The notes beneath the pieces were generated by a model, which was not told the origin of the DNA, searched no databases, and saw nothing but the letters and a program-made list of their open reading frames with translations. Shown here in pieces: positions 1 to 10,108 of a stretch of DNA of 64,000 bases. Each line of letters begins with the position of its first letter. The stretch's first letter is position 1. The stretch is from Hemicordylus capensis. Taxonomy: Eukaryota > Chordata > Lepidosauria > Squamata > Cordylidae. The DNA lies in the NCBI RefSeq assembly GCF_027244095.1, contig NC_069662.1, positions 143,300,294 to 143,364,293 on the forward strand, written 5' to 3'. Position numbers and translations under genes: made by a program.

Positions 1-99
1 CTGTCCCCTTCTGTTCTTTCTGAATCGTTTACACCCTCTCACCTAAGGAGTGGCATATTCCAAAGCAGATACTGCTCAGCTCCTGTCAGCTAGGATAAA

Positions 100-1110
100 T
101 TTAAAATAGGCATCATTTTAAAAACTGCTCTGTGACATTTTTTATTTTAAGCGCCAGCAGTCTGGTTCCATCTTGATTCAAGTGTAACCCATCCCTTTTG
201 TTCAAGCTTTGCTTGCCCCAAAATTTATCCCAGTGCCTAACAAATCTAATCCCCTTCTCCTGGCACCGATGTCTGATCCATGCATTGAGACCCTTCAGCT
301 CTGCTTGTCTGACTGACCCTGCATGTGTAATAGGTAGCATTTCTGAGAATGCTACCTTAGGGGTCCTGGACTTCAGTATGCTACCTATCAACCTAAATGT
401 AGCTTCCAGGACCTCCCGACTACATTTCCTCACATGGTTGATGCTGATGTGCACCACAACAGCTGGTTCATCCCCAGTACTGCCTAACAGCCTATCTAGA
501 TGCTGTGTGATGTCTGCAACCTTCACATCAGGCAGGCAAGTCACCGTGAAGTCTACACGTGGGTCACAGACCCATCTCTCTTTAATGATTGAATCGCCCA
601 CTACAAGGAGGTTCCCACACCTTGCAGGAGTATATGAGTTCCCAGAATGTTGGGGGGCAATATGCTAAATCATTGCAAACCGCTTAGAGATCTTCCAGCT
701 ATAGAGCGGTATATAAATGTAAGTGCTATTGCTATTCCCTGTGCACGAGGAAATGGGCTCATCGTCCACACAAGGGGTCCCTTCTAAAGGAGCAGTTCCG
801 TCTTCCACAGCCCGATGTCCTCTTTCCCCAAGACCTTGATTCTCCCTGACAGCAGAGGAGCTATCAACCTTAGAGTGGGTTGCCTCTACCATGTCCCTGA
901 GGGTTTCGTCTGCATACCTCTGTCTCTCTGAGCTTCTCCAGATCCGCCACCTTGGTCTTGGGGGAATGAACCTGTTCCGTGAGCCAGGATCTCCTTGTAC
1001 TGAGCATACACCCATGACTTCTGCCCATGGAGCAAATAGTCATACATGTGACACTTTGTGCAATAATCTGAGAAGTGCCCCTTCCCCTGCTGGCTTTCTA
1101 TCTTCATAAG
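100..1110 (-). mobile_element. CR1-type LINE, ORF1 (esterase) fragment
   Basis: On the minus strand, 601 down to 113 reads as one open frame of 162 residues with the blocks of an SGNH/GDSL esterase: GDSI at the start, a VVHISINHV block where family members have a HxGTND-like block, and a closing RDGLHLN block that holds the usual catalytic Asp-His pair. CR1-clade LINEs carry exactly such an esterase in ORF1. Upstream of it (about 1107-890) the frame reads SDYCTKCHMYDYLLHGQKSW, which looks like the N-terminal part of the same ORF1, but in another frame, so the copy is decayed. No reverse transcriptase follows within the window's left edge. A host esterase is unlikely because the N-terminal CR1 ORF1 section is attached. 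Confidence 0.65.
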
Positions 1111-1559
1111 TGGTTTTGTTGGCTGTTTAGAGTATTTGGAGATTGTTTATTAGAAAGTTAGGTCTTATTGGTCAGCTATTTAACTGTTCAAACTTCCTTC
1201 CTTAGGAATATGAAGGAGGGAGTAGTACTTATCTTCTCTTCCCACTGGGCTCCTTGTGATCAAGGGGACTCCCCCTTTCAGGCTCCCTCGCAGACATCCC
1301 CACCAAACTCCATGCAAAATTCCAATGCCCTGTTTGCTATCCCTGTTGACTAAGCTCTCTGGCCTTTGTCTCTTATAGAGAGAAGTAGGCTTCAAACTGA
1401 TACAGGAATGTGGGTCACCAGGAATATGCCCCTCCCACCAGGTGTCACTCACTGCAGCCCTAGCTGACTCCTCCCTCTGTCCTGCTCCAGGCAGAGAGAA
1501 ACAACAACTAAGTGCCACAGAGCCCCCAAAGCAAGCCATGGCAAATGCTAGCCCTGGCA

Positions 1560-1561
<2 letters not shown>

Positions 1562-1591
<30 letters not shown>
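1562..1591. repeat. (CA)n microsatellite
   Basis: About 15 uninterrupted CA units. It creates a Thr-His-rich open frame that is not a gene. Confidence 0.95.
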
Positions 1592-1594
<3 letters not shown>

Positions 1595-1915
1595 CCCTTA
1601 AAGAGAAACCAGCCCCTCAAAATCTCCCCTCCTCCTGTTAGTTTGTCTGAAGGAAAAAGGCTTGTTGTTTTGTATAGAAAAGCTTGCTTACCTCCCTGAA
1701 TCTGCTTCTGCTGTTCTCAGAGTAGGCTTCAAACTGATTTCTTTGCACATTGGAGCAAAGAAATCCCTAAGTCACATATATATTAATATGCGACTAACTA
1801 GAAAAGAGATCTTGGGTTTGAGATGGATATCAATTAAATGTCAGGTGTATACATTAATTATGAAAAAGGTAACCCCTATGGTAGGAGCTACTAGAAAAGG
1901 GACTGAAAAGGCCTT

Positions 1916-2345
1916 TATTTATTTGATTGATTGATTGATTGATTGATATACTGCCCTTCCAAAAATGGCTCAGGGTGGTTTACCTAAATCAATTAAACAA
2001 TTAAAATCATTTCAGCGTTAAAACCATTAACATTAAAATCATTTAAAGCCAACATTAAAAATTCAAAACCATAAATCTAATTAAAAGCCTGGGTGAATAA
2101 ATGTGTCTTCTGTGCCTCTTTAAATGTTGCCAGAGATGGCGAGGCTCTTATTTCAACAGGGAGCACATTCCAAAGTCCAGGGGCAGCAATGGAGAAGGTC
2201 CGTTCCTGAGCAGCTGCCAAATGGGTTGGCGGCAACCTGACGAACCTCTCCAGATGATCTTAACAGGCAGAGGGGCTCATGGTGAAGAAGACGTTCTCTT
2301 AAATAGAAATGCTTCTCCCTCTCTCTCTCTCCCTCTCCCTGAGAA
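1916..2345 (-). mobile_element. CR1/L2 LINE 3' end
   Basis: The stretch begins with a TTGA/TTTA tetranucleotide tail and the typical antisense end 'actgcccttccaaaaatggc', followed by A-rich sequence and then the C-terminal reverse transcriptase region (antisense of the RWAFSVAAPGLWNALP-type block seen intact at 29.9-31.7 kb). It is a 5'-truncated copy on the minus strand. Confidence 0.75.
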
Positions 2346-2955
2346 ACCATGCTTGGAAGACTTCATAGAGTTCGATCAACTCATCTGAAGCAGGATTGAG
2401 TTGAACTGGAAAAGGTGCAGAAAAGGGCAGCCAAGACTATTCAGTTGGCTGACTATCTAACGGAGCAAATTTGTTTGTAGTTGGGAAAGTTGCAGCAATA
2501 CTCTCCAGTTCTTTGTCCATTAGATAATAGTCCAATTTTAGCTGTTTTCTGGTATAACACCTTGCAGCCTCTTCGGGCAAGTTATGTGAGTGCTGCTTGG
2601 AACCCATTCTCTGAGAATTGTATTGCTTTCAAACTAAATGATCCAGAAGATTGCCCAACAGCCAAAATAAATCTGGGGACAATTGCCAAATGAGATAGTT
2701 TGAAAATTAGGCCAAATATCTTGGAGGAAAAAGGTAAAACAATTATTACTGCCACATCACCAACTTGGACTCCTGCCATTCCATGCCAGGATGTCTTCCT
2801 TGTCAATTAGACTTTTGGCCTTGATGGTCCAAGCCATAACTGTCAACGGGGTTGTCAATCTTCCAGTCTTCTAAGCTCATCCTCAGCCCTTAGCCATTGA
2901 TGTACAGATACAGAGTAAGGTGAGGAAGGGGTTAGGATGAGGATAATTGGGGGGG
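2346..2955. other. No gene seen
   Basis: Only short open frames without recognisable domains. It may hold diverged repeat sequence. A poly-G run lies at 2950-2960. Confidence 0.5.
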
Positions 2956-2959
2956 GGGG

Positions 2960-4370
2960 GAACTAGTCATATATATTCACAAATCTTTTCTTGAGTAGTC
3001 TGTCTGCTTCTGTGTTGTTTGCTCCTCTAACATGGAGGGCCAAGCGGTGGATGATCTGTGACATATACCAGTTCCAAATTCTTGTGGATAGATTGCAAAG
3101 GGATGATGACACAGTTCATCATTTATGCATGCTACTGTAATAGTGTTGTTCAGGTATGCCTGGACCACTTTCCCTCTTGGAAGTGCAGAAATGTTCTCAG
3201 ACCAGAAAGAGAGCAAGGAGTTTGAGTGAGCTGATATAATTGCTCTTGTCCTTGTCCTCCCAATAACCACTCATGGAGTGACCTTTGAAATGTGCCCCAC
3301 AATCCCAGAGTGATGCATCTGACATGATCGTTATACAAAGTTGAGGTGACTGAAAAGTCAACCCACAACCCTTAGCCACTGTATTAGGGTTCTTAGTACC
3401 CTCTGCAGGATAACAAGAAATGGCATTTGATGACAATTCTTCACTGTGCACATTCTCAGAACCAGTTTTGCAAAGGTCTCATCTTTAGTCTCACTGTGGC
3501 GAGATGCTTCCATGTGCCCCGGTAGTGGTCAAATTCTTATGATCAAATGTAGAGAATGGAGGACTTCCAACACTTTCCCCTAAAGTTTTGTCATTCTGTT
3601 TAAGGGTAGACATTCGTATTTCTTCTCTGCTTCCAATATTGTATTGAATCTCTCAAGTTAACTTTGTCCAATTCACACTTATTCCTAAATCCTGTAAGAG
3701 ATGAAGAATCAAAGTTATGTGAGAGTAGAGAGAGTGTGAAGTTAGCCAATCATCTAGGAATGAAAATATTTTAATACTTGCACTTCTAAGGTATGCAATT
3801 TTTACAGCCATTGCTTTGATAAATACTCTTCTCTAGTAAGTCTATAGAACCTACTGATCTCTTAGCTTTTTCCATTGTTCCAGATAGTGCAATATGTTGT
3901 GCAGTTGAGGTGGCAAAGAGTCAATTTCATCACGGATTACGTTTAGTAGTTTCTCTCTATTTAGACCTTGAAGTTTGTCTTGCCTTTTGCACATATTGTT
4001 TGTTCTGTGGTGGTTTGTAAGGTCTTCTGAATTCTCTTTTCTCAGATGTTTTCAAATATTAAGTCTTAAATCTTGATGAGTATCTTTGACTAAATCTCGA
4101 ATCATAGTTCACATTATTACCAGAGAGTGCAGCAAATCTATTTTGATTTTAAAAGTTTTTCAAGTGTTTCATCCATGGTAGAACTGAATAATTCTTCCCT
4201 ATTGAAGGGTAAATCTTCTTTTATTTTGTCCCTCATCTCATATTGAAGTGCTGATGCTCTCAGCCAAGCATGCCTGCATAAGCAACATTCAGCAATATTC
4301 TTAAATTGTCAATCTACAAGATATTTGGATATTGTTATTTGCTGCTTTGTCAGATCCTCAGACTTGGAGA
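2960..4370 (-). mobile_element. Old DIRS-type retroelement fossil
   Basis: Minus-strand pieces match, at low identity, the same parts of the better preserved DIRS element at 10.6-16.7 kb: an RNase H-like section near 3280-3360 (a short D-A-S-L-W-D-C-G-A-H block), the following 3030-3180 section with the same word order as 12480-12610, a reverse transcriptase section near 3660-3780, and a gag-like section near 4130-4310. The order on the strand is the same as in the whole element. It is heavily broken and clearly much older than the two other DIRS copies in this window. The ends are not recognisable. Confidence 0.6.
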
Positions 4371-4429
4371 ATATCTATATGAATTCTGTTTGAAATTCCT
4401 GTGAAATTCCCTGCATGCAGTCCTTCAGT

Positions 4430-4905
4430 TGTTCTAGGAGAGAGAACATGATGGTATCTAAACATGCATGCAGGGAAAGGGAATTGCTGGATGTTGAAGC
4501 TGGTTTCAGAAAAGGCCAAGGAACAAGAGACATCATTGCTGATGCACACTGGGTAATTGAGAAAGCCAAAGAATATCAAAAAGTCAATTTGTGCTTTATT
4601 GACTACAGAAAAGCCTTGGATTGCGTCAACCATGTCAAGTTGTGGAATATCCTTAGGAAAATGGGCATCTCAGAACACCTCATTGTTCTCATGAGAAACC
4701 TATACACAGGACAGGAAGCCACAGTCCAGACGGAACATAGTGAAACAGACTGGTTCCAGATCGGTAAATGAGTAAGGCAACGCTGTATACTTTCTCCTCA
4801 TTTATTCAACTTATATGCTGAAATACTGTAGACAGAGAAGCTGGATTGTAAGAAGATGAACGTGGTTGTAAGAAACATCAATAACCTGCACTACGCTGAT
4901 GACAC
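4430..4905 (+). mobile_element. BovB (RTE) LINE reverse transcriptase fragment, 5' part
   Basis: The plus strand from about 4480 reads AGFRKGQGTRDIIADAHWVI, then FIDYRKALDCVNHVKLWNIL, then NLYTGQEATVQTEHSETDWF, the characteristic palm region of BovB/RTE reverse transcriptase. A stop follows the DWFQIGK block, then LFNLYAE-like and NNLHYADDT-like sections follow up to 4905, where a hAT element interrupts. The piece is truncated on the 5' side and decayed. BovB is known for horizontal movement among squamates and ruminants. Confidence 0.85.
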
Positions 4906-6540
4906 TAGGCTTGTGCATTTCGATTTCGGTACAAAACGTTTTGTGCCTGAAAATGGCAATTTTGGAGGTTTTGTGACCAAAACAAAATCAAGAATTAAAA
5001 AACAGATTTTTGTTTCCAAATCGAAATGACTGTGTTTCGGGCAGAATGCTTTGTTCTTGGGGAAAGCATTGCAATTCAAATTGACTTCTCTGACTCTCTC
5101 CACTCCAGCTGAGGCACTGAGTGATTAGAAGAAGATATGCAAAAACTGTTGAGCATGAATAGTTTAGTTAAGTGTTGTATTCAGTGTGATTGAAATGCAA
5201 ACGGACCTTACAAAGGGATTTGGAAGACAGCATTTTGAGAGAGAAATACCCAAATATCTTTGGGAGCTCAATGCAATTCCAAAGCTCTTGCTAAAAGCCA
5301 TGGTATAAATTGTGTGGAGAAGCTTTTTGAGAAGATGGTTAGGAAAGTTCTGAAATTACACAGGTGTTTCTTTCCAAAGGTTTAGAAAGAATCCCTTGAC
5401 TTGTTCAGGGCTCTTTTGAAGAGCTATTTTGGTTTTTCTTCTGATTTTTATGAGTTATGGTGGTGTCTAAGTTTTGATGCCCAAGTTGAGCAGTCTAATG
5501 AAATTTAGGCCACAATGTAATTTGGTGGGACATGATATCTAAGCCAGAGGTTCACAATTTTTTCCATTGCAGGGAAAGGTCATCCACATGGGACTACAGG
5601 AGACAAAAGGAGGGGGGTGGGGAATATCCCTGTCAATCTGTTGACATCCCAGGAATCTTAGTTGCTTCTCTCTTTCTTGTAATCATGATCCATGGTTTTG
5701 CAATTTCTTAAATGCAGTGACGATAAATTTCAACAATTCTGAACAGTAGGCTGATTTGTTTGTTTCTTAGGAATTTTTGAGGTTTATGCATCTCTAAGAT
5801 TTCCCCCCATAGGGAATAATGGAAGTTTCAGCAGCCCCATAACTCCACTTGGGGGGCACTGGGATGGCCCAAAGCGAGTGGTGGTATAGTGCACAGAGGG
5901 TGCCAACCAACTAACAACAAAACCCTGTACTTCATGGGTTGGCAACCCATGTGGGTGGTTGGCACCCTATGTGCACTACACCGCCACTTGCTCTGGGCCA
6001 CCCCAATGCCCCTCAAATGGGACTGCAGAAACCTCCATTATACCTTACAAGGAAAATCTGAAAGACACGTAACTTCATTAATTCTTTTAAAATCAGCCCT
6101 TTGCCAAATTCCTCTGAAAAAAATTGTGGTAGCTTCCTTGCATCAACTGGGAAATACCACCAACCACACTCCACTCTGGGCCACCCTTTCCCCCCACCCC
6201 ACGTGAAGCTATACTTTTCCTGAAACCTCCATCATACCCTATGGAGAAAATCTGAAAGACATGCACACTTCAAAAATTAACCAAAAACCAGCAGTTTCCT
6301 CAATTCCTTTGAAATTTTTGTGGTAGCTTCCACTCATTGGGCACTATAACCCCCACCCACTCTTTTGACCACATGACCCATTTTTAAATCTGAATTAATT
6401 CAGATTCAGATTCGGATTAATTTGGATATAAAACAAAACTGGGGTGATTCGGAAGGCTTAATTTTGGACAGAATACAAAATGGGATTGATTCGGATTTGG
6501 TACAAATCGAAACAGAAAAAATACAAAATGTACAACCCTA
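4906..6540. mobile_element. hAT-like non-autonomous foldback element (copy A)
   Basis: Ends are TAGGCTTGTGCATTT and, inverted, TAGGGTTGTACATTTT. It is flanked by an 8-bp target duplication, GATGACAC at 4898-4905 and GATGATAC at 6541-6548 (7 of 8 match), which is the hAT signature. It splits a BovB reverse transcriptase at its YADD region, and the BovB text resumes directly at 6541. The interior holds inverted, oppositely oriented arms (about 4910-5050 against 6400-6540) and further partial palindromes at 5820-6010. No transposase frame is visible. Same family as the elements at 45986, 52066 and 62833. Confidence 0.85.
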
Positions 6541-6615
6541 GATGATACCACTCTGATAGCTGAGAATGCAGATGATCTGCAAGCTCTAGTAATGAAAGTC
6601 AAGGAGCACATAAGC
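6541..6615 (+). mobile_element. BovB fragment, 3' continuation
   Basis: Reads DDTTLIAENADDLQALVMKV, the direct continuation of the BovB reverse transcriptase interrupted at 4905. It ends where the palindromic element at 6615 begins. Confidence 0.8.
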
Positions 6616-7222
6616 TCTAGCCCTTGTAGAAGTGGTGTTATGGAGCAAAATGTGCAAAAAAAATTGGTTTTTGTTTTGTTAAAATATCAGATGCTGTTCT
6701 TGTTTGTACTGAGTCATGTGGATTGGGCAGTATATTACATCTCTTAATAAATAAATAACACAGCTTCATTTCTTCTGTTCATTTTGACCCACTGTTTTGC
6801 AGGTGGGGAATTAGTGGCATCCCATATGCCAACTACCCCCCCCAACCTACAAGCCACTGGTACTCAGTTATATTTTAGGAAATTTGGGGGTGTTTAGACT
6901 CTTTGCTGTGTAATGAATCCTCATAGAGATTCATTATAAGGAAAGATTACTAGACACCAAAGAGTCGAAACACTTGAAAAAACTTCTAGAACATAAACTG
7001 AGTAGTACCCCACTGCCTTGCCAGTGGGAGGGGGGTATAGTTGGCATATGGCAGTTGACAGTTGGCACTGTCCAAAGACAGTCAAAATGAATAGAAGAAA
7101 TAAAAGTGTAATGAATCCTCATAGGGATTCATTACGAGGAAAAGTTATTAGACACCAAAGAATCTAAACACTTGGAAAATAGTGACCACACATTTTACTC
7201 CATAACTCCACTTCTACTAGGG
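6615..7222. mobile_element. Long palindromic MITE-like element
   Basis: The left end (tagcccttgtagaagtgg, from about 6617) is repeated inverted at 7187-7222, with about 37 bp matching at roughly 90 percent. Inside, two similar copies of a section around 'aatgaatcctcatag' lie in direct orientation near 6910 and 7110. No coding frame. I see no clean target duplication, so the class is open. Confidence 0.65.
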
Positions 7223-7259
7223 CTAGAACTTACCTTTTAAAAAAGAAAGAAAGCTGGGA

Positions 7260-7437
7260 ACCTGGGGGAAATGATAGGAGGACTATGAATAGATTTGAAT
7301 ATGATCTGCTGTAATTAGATTTGGACCTGAATCTAGCCAATGGACCACAGGGGTGATTTGTTTTGTCTCCAAATCACCCAAATCAGCTAGATTCGGATAC
7401 AAATCGACTTATACCCAAATTGATTTGCACATCCCTA
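7260..7437. mobile_element. hAT-like foldback remnant
   Basis: The right end 'gatttgcacatcccta' matches the terminal inverted repeat of the hAT-like family in this window, preceded by a 'ttcggatacaaatcgac' section typical of its arms. The left end is missing or unrecognisable. Confidence 0.5.
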
Positions 7438-8545
7438 GTGGACACTGAAGCAGTCTGGAGATATTTAGGGTGGAAACATCAGCTGTAATGAAGCTATGTC
7501 AATGCTCGAATTCTGATTTTTGCTAACAGACATACAGAGAAGGTAGCTGCAAGATGTTTCAGATAAAAATCATTGTCTTTTTGCTGTATAAAGCCCTCCA
7601 TGTTTTAATGACCAAATGAATGAGGCATCAATAGGCTGCCTGATCTATTCTTGAGACACAAAAACAGACCTCTGAAAGTGTCTTTTAATTACGGATTTGT
7701 CAAACAGAATAAGCATGTACAGAATACATGGGAATCCTCTCAAAACATCCACTTAGAAAGTTTTATAGAACATCAGTATCTACAAGTTAAGTATTTCTGG
7801 ACCAGGACCTTCCATCTGACTGAGTTCAAATTAACATTTAATAATGTTTTAATATGGTATTTTGAACAAGATCCAGAATAGTAGTTTTCATGAAGAAACC
7901 TTGACATTTCAGTGCTGGTGTTAGAATCCATGAACACCAACAATAAAGACACTCTTCCTGCAATTCAAATGGGTAGTGCAGCTGGGGGCCACACAATTTG
8001 CCCTGCCACGATTCCTGATCTAAATTGTGTTCTCCACAGCTGGTATTTGTTTTGGGAGGAACGTTCATATGGTGCCAATGAGCAGCAGTTACAGGGTCTG
8101 GGAGCAACAACAGCAAGGATAAAAGGTTAAAGGACTCCTGCCATTATTCCAACCTGAACTGGAGCCCAGCACAGCTGCTATGAACATTAAACATGCACAG
8201 GCACCCACAGGGCATTTCAGGGATGTCAACACAAACACTGCAGAATTAGGGGTCCCTCATGAAGACAGCCATTTGGCATGTGAAAAGCTTGAAATATCAT
8301 ATTCAGATATAAAATCATTAAAAACATTTTAAAAAACCAAACACAGATGCAAGTCCAAAAGATGTAAATAATAACACAACACTCAGTTTAGCCCTTAAAC
8401 CAGGGAATGTCCATGTGTAATGTGGCCATCCTGGGCAATCTAGAACCACTTAAAGTGAAGGTAGCTGTGGTTTCTTTATCCCTTACATAGGCAGCTTTGT
8501 AAGAGATATATTCTACTAGGAGAATTTTTTTGTAGTATTATCCCT
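7438..8545. other. Downstream flank of PTCHD3, no gene seen
   Basis: No open frame with a recognisable domain. It may hold the 3' UTR of PTCHD3, which runs into this stretch on the minus strand. Confidence 0.5.
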
Positions 8546-8551
8546 TTTATT
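8546..8551 (-). promoter_or_regulatory. AATAAA hexamer overlapping the PTCHD3 stop codon
   Basis: Read on the minus strand, the TAA stop of PTCHD3 lies inside an AATAAA. If used, the transcript would have almost no 3' UTR; it may equally be a chance match. Confidence 0.3.
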
Positions 8552-10108
8552 GCTGTTCTTGTATCACTTCATTTCTGTTTCGCAATCTAACACAAAACCC
8601 AAAGAATGTTAAAAACACAGGAATAAAAATTAGACCATGAGCAGCTCCAAACAAGATAACCAGAAACATTATCTTAAAAAAGGTCCTGAAGAGGTAAGTG
8701 GTTGCTATAGATAGCACTAGAACTCCCACAATGGTGGAAACAGCTCCCTGCAGAATAGGGTGACCAAGTCGGTAAAGAGCGTCCACTGCTTTGTCATTCA
8801 CTTCAAGTTTTTCACTGGATACAAAGGCATAGGAAATATGAGCAGAGAAATCTACAGAAAAGCCTATGCAAATGACCAGGCAGACCACGGACACAAAGTC
8901 AAGACGGACACTCCAAAAGGCCATGAAACCAGCCACACCAACAACAGCAGATGCCATACCAAACGTTACCCACAAAGAGCACAGTGGATTGGGAATGAGC
9001 AACAAGGAAACAAGTAACATGGATCCAGAAGCAATCACAACATTGTGGATGGTATTATGAATTATCACAAGGTATTGATCAAAATATACAAAAGCTAGAT
9101 GATTAACCAATAATGGTATCTTACACTTTTCAGCAAAGCCTCGAAGTTCTTTTAAAAGATGTTTCTCATCAACCGCAGTAGTAACATTGACTGTCTGTAC
9201 AAAAAAACGCGAGGAAGATATTTCCGTGGCATTGAAACGAATATCCCACGCCAACTCTGCATTAACTTGAAACAGAGCAGATAAACTACCAATGAAAGCA
9301 TTACGGTCATCAATATTTAGGGACATGCCTTTAGCAGCAGTTTCATAAGTTCTCAACCATGATTCAGATAAATTATTGTCCACATAAGATGAGCTTTCCA
9401 TTGACCTCATGCAGTCCTCGAGGTTTGCACGAACAGATGAATCCCAATAGTGTATGCTTTCAGTAACAACCACCATTACCCTTGGCCCATACTCTGAAAA
9501 ATATTCGTCATGCCAATTGTAATACTGAATGACATAAGAACCATCATTAGCTAGATTTCGAACATCTATACCTTCTTTAAGATGTATGCACCCATAAATA
9601 CTACTACCAAGGTACAGAAGATACAGAAGCACCACCAAAACCTTGGTCCAGGTATGCATAAGGAAAGGACCATAATATTTTCTAAAGAATCTATCTGTGG
9701 GATGTTCAAGCTCTGCTCCAGTGGCCTCATCAAAATATCCTCCAGTGCAACACCTGTTATACAAATAGCCATGAGAATGTGGAATCTCATCTTCCACCTT
9801 CATAAACGTAAGCCAATGTCTGTTGCTTTCTTCTCTTTTACCATTTAGAGCAATGACAGCCCCAAGGAACGTCAGGTTATAGAAGTAGCAGAAAATGAAG
9901 GCTGTGCCCGTATAGACGCAAAATGATGTAATTGCTGGAAATGCACTCGAAGTTCCAATGTAGAAGGCTAAAATATCTGTTAAGCTGGTAATAGTAACGG
10001 ACACAGCTGCCTCTGCGTAAGTGTCAGCCATCCGATTTTCAACAGTGTCCTTCACTTTTGTCCGCTGCCAGCAGGACACGAGGATGAACATGTCGTCAAT
10101 ACCTACCC
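8547..10108 (-). CDS. PTCHD3: PTCHD3 coding exon 4 (last)
   Basis: Acceptor TCTTCAG ends at 10109. The exon opens by completing a Gly codon and reads GVGIDDMFILVSCWQRTK, the RND-family motif of helix 4. It encodes residues 341-860: helices 4-6, the second lumenal loop (with RNLANDGSYVIQYYNWHDEY), and helices 7-12. The TAA stop is at 8547-8549. Confidence 0.92.

Noticed and set aside
113-601. Host esterase gene
   Set aside because: The neighbouring frames match the N-terminal part of a CR1 ORF1, so it is a LINE remnant.
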